Shown here: positions 57,282 through 64,000 of the stretch, piece by piece | Layout of the letters: the number at the start of each line of letters is the position of its first letter | How positions within the stretch are numbered: the first letter of the stretch is position 1 | Assembly: GCA_905221605.1 (NCBI GenBank) | Contig: CAJNDS010002371.1 | Span: 298,415-362,414 of the forward strand | Source: Symbiodinium natans | Lineage: Eukaryota > Sar > Dinophyceae > Suessiales > Symbiodiniaceae | DNA: 64,000 bases | Direction: 5' to 3' | Made by a program: the position numbers and the translations under genes | The notes under the pieces: generated by a model | What the model saw: only the letters and a program-made list of their open reading frames with translations | What the model was told of the DNA's origin: nothing | Databases searched by the model: none

Positions 57282-59205
57282 AAAAAAAAAAAACAGCAAG
57301 TGAGTGCAGAAACAACAGCAATGGGACGGCCTTGTTTGGAAAGCGCTCTTCGATCAAATCCCTGCCACGACGTCCAGACCAGACATACACAGGTCACGGA
57401 CTCACACAGGTGCCAGGGGCACGCCACTCGTCCCAAGTGGCAGCGGACCACTTCTCTGACGGAAAGAAAGGGACAGATCAGAATGACCTCAAGTGCACTC
57501 CAGGCACGTTATGCATACCCGTGCGGTGGCAAAGCAGCCTCAAGAAGCAAGTTACTGACAAGCGCAAGGTCGCGGCGCCGTACGTCTTGGCCTCTGCAGC
57601 AATGTGGAGTGCTGGCCTGGGCCACACGTGTGAAAGCGCAAGGCACACCCTGAACATCCTCAAGGTGCGAGTCTTCTAAGTTGCATGTAATGGCGTAGAG
57701 AGTAGTTGGAGATGAAAAGCGCAGATAAGGCAGAGCAGGCCAATGATGCTGCTTGTCGCAGAGACACAAACACTCCTCTCCAAAAGGCCAATGCAATTCA
57801 GGCCCATGCCCACTGCCCACAGATCGGCCGAGTACGATGATGTCCTTTCGCTGCATATATATATATATATATGTATATATATGTGTATATTTATATACAT
57901 GAGGAATATATTTTCATGAGGAAGTAGGTAGGATTCATGATACTAGTATGTCAGAAGCACAAAGGCCGTCTCCTCGGACGAAAATCGCAGAACCTGCAAA
58001 CTATCACGAAATCAAGCTTGACCTTCTCATGTTTTCAGCTAGACTTAGGAAGTGCGTTCAACGCCCCTCAGCTGTGAGGCCATGCGACCCGCTGTGATTC
58101 CATGTGAGTTGAGTGACCTCATACTTCCCTCTTCTTGGCCGATGCGCAAGATGGTTGGCTTTGAAGATGAGATGTCTTGGCTTGCCTCGCCCGAAACCTA
58201 GGAAACGAAGCATAAGAAAAGCGCAATGAACCAGATCTGCCCCTTTTCGCCCGTTAACTTTCCATTTCTCCGGTGCGCACAACCCGAATGACACACGAGA
58301 ACCAACCCACTGCCTCAGTGATGAAGCGAAACGCCAACTTGGCATTCTCAATCACTGACATCTCATCTGCCTGCATATGATACAGCTGCTGATCATTCAC
58401 CCCTACGGCTGGTGCTTGATCTGCGCCTGTCCACCAGGACAAATCCCATAGCCTGGGTACTCGACAGCCAGAACATTCACCTGACTCCAAAGCAGCCAAC
58501 TTGCCTCAACTGATGCCCCTTGTCTCTCACAGGAAAGACAAGACTCATCAAAATCCGACGATGCAGCTTGCCTGGAACTGCATACGCAACATATTGCAGA
58601 AGTTGTAACAGCGTCCCAGGTCCTGGAGACAAAACGTAAAGTCCCAAGACATTAAGCCACGGGCCTAACCCCTGAAACATGTTGAACATACAAGGCTCTT
58701 TGTCCTCCGCGTTGCTGTGCATGTAAAGCATAACGAAGCGCGCAGAGTTGGATGTCAAGAATAAGCAAGGAACGTTGGCCTCACGCAGAATCAAACATGG
58801 ACACATGCTGCCACCTCGAATCACATATGCATCCGCTTCTGTTGCTACTGCAGAACCAGCCGTCCTCAACATTTGGATCTTCTGGATCGAGACTGCGCGG
58901 CAACCATATGAGCTCCTGTGTGCTGTTCCGGCTTTCGTTATGTAAGGGCAAGTTCCTGCGACACCCTGCCGCTTAGCCCAGCTCTGCAAAACAAGCGGCC
59001 TCTTCCGGAAACGTATGCAGATCGTAGCTGGCTTCTGGCGCTGGGAAAAGCAGCGTATTGACCTGAACACCGTGTACAGGCATAGGTACTCGTGACCATG
59101 ACTGTCGAAACTGTCTGCCAAATCCAAGCCCCCACTGCTTTGCAAAACAAGAAAGCACGACATCAAACTGCACAGGGCCCTCCGCAGACTCCGCCTAAGG
59201 CCCAT
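54732..59205 (-). CDS. ABHD17-like alpha/beta hydrolase (15 exons)
   Basis: Serine hydrolase of the ABHD17 type; animal ABHD17 enzymes are depalmitoylases, the substrate here is unknown. Exons (minus): 59205-59179, 59062-59000, 58912-58865, 58779-58705, 58622-58572, 58480-58427, 58370-58293, 57850-57810, 57616-57574, 57487-57423, 57361-57331, 55361-55311, 55260-55195, 55013-54965, 54886-54732. They sum to 897 nt, 298 residues. Motifs in order: LLFPAPEASY, ELIWLPRSLDP, HSNAEDLGRCYNFC, VLAVEYPGYGICPGGQ, nucleophile elbow GRSVGSG (Ser142), ILICPFLSVREVV, LLIVHGKKD (Asp210), VTPEDMTHN (His239), MPVLQFFGLPDYSF. Serine-to-Asp and Asp-to-His spacing (68 and 29) fits the family, so the enzyme looks intact. 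Donors: 10 GC, 2 GA, 2 GT. The N-terminus MGLRRS fits an N-myristoylation consensus, but exon 1 is the least certain; the junctions of introns 7 and 9 and the C-terminus after residue about 272 are also uncertain. Confidence 0.92.
54887..54912 (-). repeat. Tandem 13-mer at the acceptor of intron 14
   Basis: On minus the intron ends with two copies of ATTCGACTTCGAG immediately before the exon. Each ends in AG, giving two candidate acceptors 13 nt apart. Confidence 0.75.
55496..55535. repeat. GA microsatellite in intron 11
   Basis: GA-rich tract with AAAG and CAG interruptions, near the 3' end of the large intron. Confidence 0.9.
56396..56611 (-). CDS. Short frame with signal-peptide-like start, nested in intron 11
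   Basis: A 71-codon frame begins at an ATG at 56611. Its N-terminus has a short basic region and a hydrophobic run (RVAVLAFSLLAIYAFAVAVA), as in a signal peptide or signal anchor, then a polar tail. About 15 nt upstream, at 56622-56631, the minus strand reads TTGGCTCAAG, the last 10 nt of the dinoflagellate spliced leader. The frame could be the first exon of a nested gene or retroposed copy, or chance. No downstream exon was recognised. Confidence 0.3.
   Translation of the reverse strand: MRPPPECSLRPFVRVAVLAFSLLAIYAFAVAVAHCSTSREPRGTANGLAQPQLTSHLLPRSDPPPTGGLWG
57240..57293. repeat. GA microsatellite plus poly-A in intron 11
   Basis: About 17 GA units followed by about 18 A on plus, that is poly-T then CT on the coding strand, near the 5' end of the intron. 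Confidence 0.95.
57855..57898. repeat. TA microsatellite at the end of intron 7
   Basis: TA units with TG interruptions run up to the acceptor ATATGCAG that precedes the exon with the catalytic serine. Confidence 0.95.
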
Positions 59206-59342
59206 GCCAAGTTGAAGCCTCCTGCCATCTAGCCTTGCAGTTCAACAACAATCGACATGACAACTAGTACCGCTACCATTGTCATCACTACCATCACCAC
59301 CATCTTCGCCACAGCTGGGGCGAGTGCAAGATCTGAATCAGT

Positions 59343-59741
59343 TCAGACAAACTGCCTTAGTGGGCAAAAACTTGGCAACAGGTGTGGAACCACTAGGAAC
59401 GACACGAGCCTAATGGCTGCAACCCGAACCCGCAAAGGGCAGACCTTAGATCTAGGGAACCTTCTATGACAGTGAGAAAACACCTGCTTCCCTGAAGCAC
59501 AAAAGTGAGAGAACCCACCATGACCTTGCAACCACTCACTTTCGCCGAAAGAAAAAACATGCGTTGGAACAGAATGCACACAGTCCGGAACGAAACGAAT
59601 CAATCGAAAGAACACCTGCCATCCCAATAGGCCGATCAACAGGCCACAAGTTGTAAGACCAGGTTGTTCCACAAACTGCGGCACCTCCTGCAAGACAATT
59701 TCCGGCTTAGAGCCAAGCCTCCCCAACGCCGCATTCTTCAT
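59343..59741 (-). CDS. Unidentified exon with a likely membrane span
   Basis: A 132-codon minus-strand frame contains KPEIVLQEVPQFVEQPG followed by a hydrophobic stretch (LTTCGLLIGLLGWQVFFRLI), then a Cys/Arg-rich tail that is probably intronic. It lies 138 nt upstream of the ABHD17-like start on the same strand and may be the 3' part of the upstream gene. Confidence 0.35.
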   Translation of the reverse strand: MKNAALGRLGSKPEIVLQEVPQFVEQPGLTTCGLLIGLLGWQVFFRLIRFVPDCVHSVPTHVFSFGESEWLQGHGGFSHFCASGKQVFSHCHRRFPRSKVCPLRVRVAAIRLVSFLVVPHLLPSFCPLRQFV

Positions 59742-60628
59742 GAAGCCCGAAGGGAATCACATGAATTCACAATCCCTTCACAATCATGACTGGCCCTTCG
59801 AGCTCTGCAAACTTGTTGGTTGTTTGCCAAGGCACTGGAAATCTGTGTCGACCATGCTCACATGCTGTCCTGACATTTTTGGCGAAGTCTTTAACCAAGC
59901 CGAACACGGACTCCGCTGATGTCCACTGTCCCAATTCTATCGCATTGCACGTGGAGAGGTCCTGACTTCGTCAAAGGCATGACCTTCTGGCCTCATCTGG
60001 ATCTAAGAAGCTAACAAGGCGCAAGGAGGACCGTGATACACTGCGATGTGCCAGCATCAGTACAGTGAAGAGACGACCGAGGCCAACAACATGATAGTTC
60101 TGATCCCCCTGGCCCGCATCATCCCACACCCTCTCGTTTGCATGCACCCGCCATCATTCCTGAAGCACACCCGTGCACATGTTCACCAAGGCTCTTGAAA
60201 CTGCTCATCGAGCTGGTGTGGTTGGAGCAGCCAAAACATCACCACGAACAAGCACCAGCAGAACTTCACATGTCCAGCGGCGTTGGGCTAACCATATTCA
60301 TAAGCACATTAATGATTAAGCACTCAGAACCTGTCAATGTTGGCACAGCCTGGTAGCGAAGCCGAAACAACCACCAACATGCAGACGTGTTTGGCCAACA
60401 GGGATACGGGGTTGCAGGCGGCACCAAAAGAGTTGCAGGACCTGTCGTTCTGTGCGTCAGAAGCAACATTGCTTGCAACTACACTTCCTTGCACTCCCGC
60501 CGGTCACAGTGGCGGCAAAGCACACACTCACAGAGTGTGTTGATGCACTTTTGCAAGCTTCTACAACAGTTTATCTAGCACTGCAATGCCTCGTCGGGCT
60601 TTACGAACTAAACTTGCACACGGCTGCG

Positions 60629-61120
60629 TCAATCAACCGGCCGTTTTGCTTCGAATGCACCATTTCTAAGCGCTCCATTATGTAGTCGAACGTGCCACGT
60701 ACTCGGCCAAGCCATCGGAATTCGCCCCGAAGCACCTGCAACATTTAAAACTTGTACCGAGCATGCAGAGCTTTTGGCCAACGAAACAATCACAAGTGTC
60801 TGAGAGGGACGCTGCACGCCCGTCAGGAAGTTCATCCAGTTGACCAGCCTGGGTGCTCCGACTGCAGATTGATAGACACTGCCAAGCACTGGCATCATTG
60901 GCAGCTCCACAACACCACAGCTTGCGGCATAATGGTATGCACCCGGCACCTGCAACCATCAGAACTGCTGCGGAACATCATGGCACAGCAGGGCATCACA
61001 TTCAGAAGTCCGACCTCTGCAATCTTCTCCTTCCAGGCCAAGCACCATTTTCGCTTGCCGCCAAGCGCCACAATGTCTGCACAGAGGTTGCCCTGCCAGA
61101 ATGGAAACATACCCAAAATA
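60629..61120 (-). CDS. Unidentified exon pair
   Basis: The minus strand contains WCLAWKEKIAEVGLLNVMPC followed by CAMMFRSSSDG (about 61060-60965, ending at a CAG border). It then shows YHYAASCGVVELPMMPVLGS and VYQSAVGAPRLVNWMNFLTG (about 60935-60815). They are probably consecutive exons of a gene that includes the neighbouring clusters on either side. Not recognised. Confidence 0.35.
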
Positions 61121-61988
61121 AAGGCAGCAGGTCAAATGGGAGAGGCGACCTGCCAAGCTCCATGAAGGACTGTCCGATGGCCCCCCGAATCCTCAGGTGA
61201 AGATGTGAAACAGGCCCTACTGCTGTGAATCATGAAGCTGAATTACGATGAACATGTTGTCGTTTCTTCTACCAATAGGCCTGTCTGCGGTGCACAGCTT
61301 GTCCATGCATGGCAAGGCTTCCACCTCAATTGCTCAGGCAACTTAAAAATCATGAATCATGAGGGGCTGCACCTGGCATGTCAAAACTTCTCACGCCCGC
61401 ACTGGAGAAAGTGCAATCTGCTTCGGTTGCCATCTCTCCTTTGTTGTCACGGACCTGTGCGAAATTCCGCATCAGACAAAAAGAGAGAGAGAGAGAGAGC
61501 CCTGGACTCATCAAGCGTCCGGCGGTGCCAATCAGGTGCCAGACGCTAGAAACAACCCGAAGGTCCTAAGCTGGGCGCACGCACTCGGCTCTGCCTCTTC
61601 GCCTTCCTCTGTAAGCCGCTGACAGAACGGCGAGCTACAGCTCGTGAGCTGCAACACACCCTCCAGGAGGCGTGCACCTGCAGAATCGTCCACTGCTCCA
61701 AGTGGCCAACTGAGGAAGCGCGCAAGACAAAAAAACAAGCCCAAGCAAGCCCGAGCAAGCCCAAGCCTGCCTGCCGGAGTTCGAACAATGAACCCAACCA
61801 TCGCCACGAAAACACCTGCCCATTCCAAAAAGTGTCTCCCACTCAAAGACAAATACCACGCCTACGACACCACCAACAGCCGGCACAAGCTCAAGCTTGT
61901 GCAAAGGAAACACCAACAACACGCTCGAAGGCTGCAACATCGGTTCGAGCATGCACTAGGTCGCAAAGAAAATACAACCAGTCTCTTT

Positions 61989-62868
61989 CTACTTCGGGCT
62001 TCCACCACACAAGAACAGCAAAATTTGCTTTGGAAATTTCAACGCCTGACGCCAACAAGCCTCTGACGATTCCTGAGGCCAACGATCACTGTGCAGATCA
62101 GCGGCGAACAAAATCGTGCAAGCGAACACTGAGGGCACGACTGCCCAACCACGACAAACCGTTGAAGCAAAGCCCAAAGATTGAAGATCCAAACCTTCTG
62201 TGCTCAATTTGTGCACATGCGGTGTTGCACTTGACTGTGTCCACTGATGCAGAGGAAATACATGATGGGGCGCTGACAAGTCAACATCTGTGGCAGCGCA
62301 TCGCCCAGCACACGAGATATGTCAACCATGACTCATGACCATACGAAAGCCAGCTGTCGCTGCTGTTGAAAAGGTCGCGTGCCAAGTTGCAGTGAAAAAC
62401 GTATACCCTATGCCCGATCAACTCCACTGTTCCACACTGTCCTGGTTCGAATGCCATTGTAAGCATTACTGTAATGTTATAATTTGCTAATTAGCAAAAG
62501 ACCCTAGCAAAACCTGCAGCCATAAACCTGCAGAAATGTTCTGCGCGAGCGCACACATTTTGGCAAGATTGAACACGATTGCATACTGCTGAGAAATCTC
62601 AAGCGACTAAGCCCCCGGCGCAATGCCATCGATGCAGAAGGCGCAGCTTTTGAGCGAACCCATGCCAGAAACATCCCTACACTAAATCATCAATGCGTAA
62701 CCTGGGAGTGTCACCTGCACAATCAACAACCCACAAAAACTCAAGTGCCAACTTGACGACGTTGCACACCTCATCTGCTACCATGTGATTCTCGCGGAAC
62801 ACGGCAAATGAAACATGCAATGCACCTTCCTTCCATGGGATGTGCCTGTCACCTCCATGCGCAAGCAA
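61989..62868 (-). CDS. Unidentified exon cluster near the right end
   Basis: Minus-strand stretches: VSFAVFRENHMVADEVCNVV then KLALEFLWVVD (about 62820-62720, ending at a CAG border), PGQCGTVELIGHRVYVFHC (about 62450-62390) and WAVVPSVFACTILFAADLH (about 62150-62090). A further hydrophobic frame at 61852-61640 (FLEWAGVFVAMVGFIVRTP) may belong to the same gene. No family was recognised. Confidence 0.3.
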
Positions 62869-63024
62869 TAACGACTGAAAATGAAGATGCGATGGTGAAG
62901 CTACTCCGAATCAATGACACGTTCCATGCACTTCATTTTGTCGCACAAGGCTCTGCGACAAGCAAAGAAAAATCTTGGACGGAATCGTCTGGCCCGTAAA
63001 AGTGATCACTGCATTTTGCATTAT

Positions 63025-64000
63025 CTCTCCGCCTCTCCGCCTCTCCGCCTCTCCGCCTCTCCGCCCTCTCTGCCCTCTCCGCCCTCTCCGCCCCTCTCCG
63101 CCCCTCTCCGCCCCTCTCCTCCCTCTCCTCCCTCCCCTCCCTCCCCTCCCTCCCCTCCTCCCTCTCTCCCCTCCTCCCATCCCTCCCCTCCCTCTCCTCC
63201 TTCCTTCCTCTCCTCCCCTCCCCTACCCCCCTGCTCCCTCCCCCTCCGCTCCGCTCCGCTCCGCTCGCTCTCCACTCCTCTCCGCTCGCTCGCTCGCTCG
63301 CCTCTCCTCCCTCCTCTCCTCCCTCCTCTCCCTCTCCTTCCTCTCCTTCTATACTCCCTCCTCTCCTATCTCTCCTCTCCTCTCCTCTACTCTACTCTCC
63401 TCTCTCCTCCCTCTCCCTCCCTCTGTCCTCCTTCCTCCCTCTCTCCCTCTCTCCCTCCCTCCCTCCCTCTCTCCCTCTCTCCCTCTCTCCCTCTCTCCCT
63501 CTCTCCCTCTTTCCCTCCTCCTCCTCCCTCCTCCCCCCCTCCTCCTCCGCCTCGTCCTCCCGCTCCTCCTCCTCTCCCCTCCCCCTCCTCTCCCCCCCCC
63601 TCCTCCCCCTCCTCTCCTCCTCCTCTCCTCCTCCTCTCCCCCTCCTCTCTCCCTCTCCTCTCCCTCCTGCTCCCCTCCCTCCCTCTACTCCCCTCGCTCT
63701 CGAACTCCGCTCCTCCTTCTCTCCCTCTCCCTCTCCGCTCGCTCCTCACCTCTCTCTACTTTCTGCCTCTCCCTCACATTCCTCTCCTTCTCCCTCCCTC
63801 CTCGTCTCCCTCTCTATTCCTATCCTTCCTCTTCTCCTCTCCTCTATCTTTCTCTCCTCTCCTACTACTCTCCCTCTCTGCCCTCTACTCTCTCCCTCTC
63901 CTCTCCCTCTCCCTCTCCCTCCTCCTCTCCCTTCCCCTCTCCTCTCCCTCTCCCCTCCTCACTCTCCTCTCCCTTCCTCCCACCCCCTCCTCCATCCCTC
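63025..64000. repeat. About 1 kb polypyrimidine tract
   Basis: The plus strand is almost only C and T to the window edge. It starts with CTCCGCCTCT units, then CTCCC, TCCTCC and CTCTCC units. Minus-strand frames here (Gly/Glu/Arg-rich) are repeat shadows. Mirror-symmetric blocks could form triplex DNA. Confidence 0.95.

Larger units (their letters stand above)
55362..57330 (-). other. Large intron 11 of the ABHD17-like gene
   Basis: The intron is 1,969 nt (GC donor after FPNK, acceptor GTTGAG), while the other 13 introns are 50-442 nt. It holds two purine/pyrimidine microsatellites (GA then poly-A at 57240-57293, GA at 55496-55535), a C-rich stretch near 55965-55990, and a 71-codon frame that starts like a secretory signal (56611-56396). 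The excess length suggests an insertion. Confidence 0.7.

Noticed and set aside
58477-59205. 242-codon single-exon reading of the hydrolase region
   Set aside because: Only pieces of it are coding; family motifs need frame changes at five introns inside this span.
63021-63749. Long Gly/Glu/Arg-rich minus-strand frames
   Set aside because: They are translations of the polypyrimidine tract and have no protein-like complexity.

Overview
The window looks like nuclear DNA of a dinoflagellate, most plausibly Symbiodiniaceae or another member of the Suessiales; the genus cannot be read from the sequence. Four things point this way. (1) Two genes could be rebuilt exon by exon, and 14 of their 16 introns start with GC or GA instead of GT and end in AG. 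(2) A 12-nt piece of the dinoflagellate spliced leader lies just upstream of one of these genes. (3) TTTAGGG-type telomere-like repeats and many microsatellites fill the spacers. (4) Essentially all convincing coding signal lies on the minus strand, as in dinoflagellate unidirectional gene blocks. Simple six-frame reading frames are nearly useless here because exons are often only 27-80 nt.

Two genes are resolved with confidence. The first (minus, 27277 to 23386) encodes a secreted protein of about 1,184 residues: a signal peptide, 17 thrombospondin type-1 repeats and a Pro/Gly-rich tail. It has a GC-AG intron, a GA-AG intron and one single-base frameshift. The second (minus, 59205 to 54732) is a 15-exon gene for an ABHD17-like alpha/beta hydrolase of about 298 residues with a complete Ser-Asp-His triad. 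Its eleventh intron is about 2 kb long.

The remaining coding signal is fragmentary and is reported as exon clusters. From left to right these are: coiled-coil exons (0.8-7.9 kb); armadillo-repeat exons (10.8-15 kb and 19.8-23.1 kb) around a second coiled-coil cluster (17.5-18.1 kb); an unidentified 203-codon frame ending 155 nt before the thrombospondin-repeat gene start (27.4-28.0 kb); and unidentified minus-strand clusters at 38.7-39.8, 40.8-42.3, 44-44.5, 45.9-46.5, 51.2-51.7, 53.2-54.4 and 59.3-62.9 kb. One plus-strand frame at 35.1-35.7 kb runs against the trend and appears frameshifted.

Repeats are a major component. They include an octanucleotide field (9.4-10.5 kb), a degenerate TTCAGGG-type array set between many copies of an AATTCGAATT palindrome (28.9-30.0 kb), and a 1.7-kb TTTAGGG higher-order array bracketed by oppositely oriented copies of a short motif (33.08-34.98 kb). 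There is also a CCCTAAA-type patch (46.9-47.1 kb) and about 1 kb of almost pure pyrimidine at the right end (63.0-64.0 kb). No rRNA, tRNA, CRISPR array or viral gene was seen.
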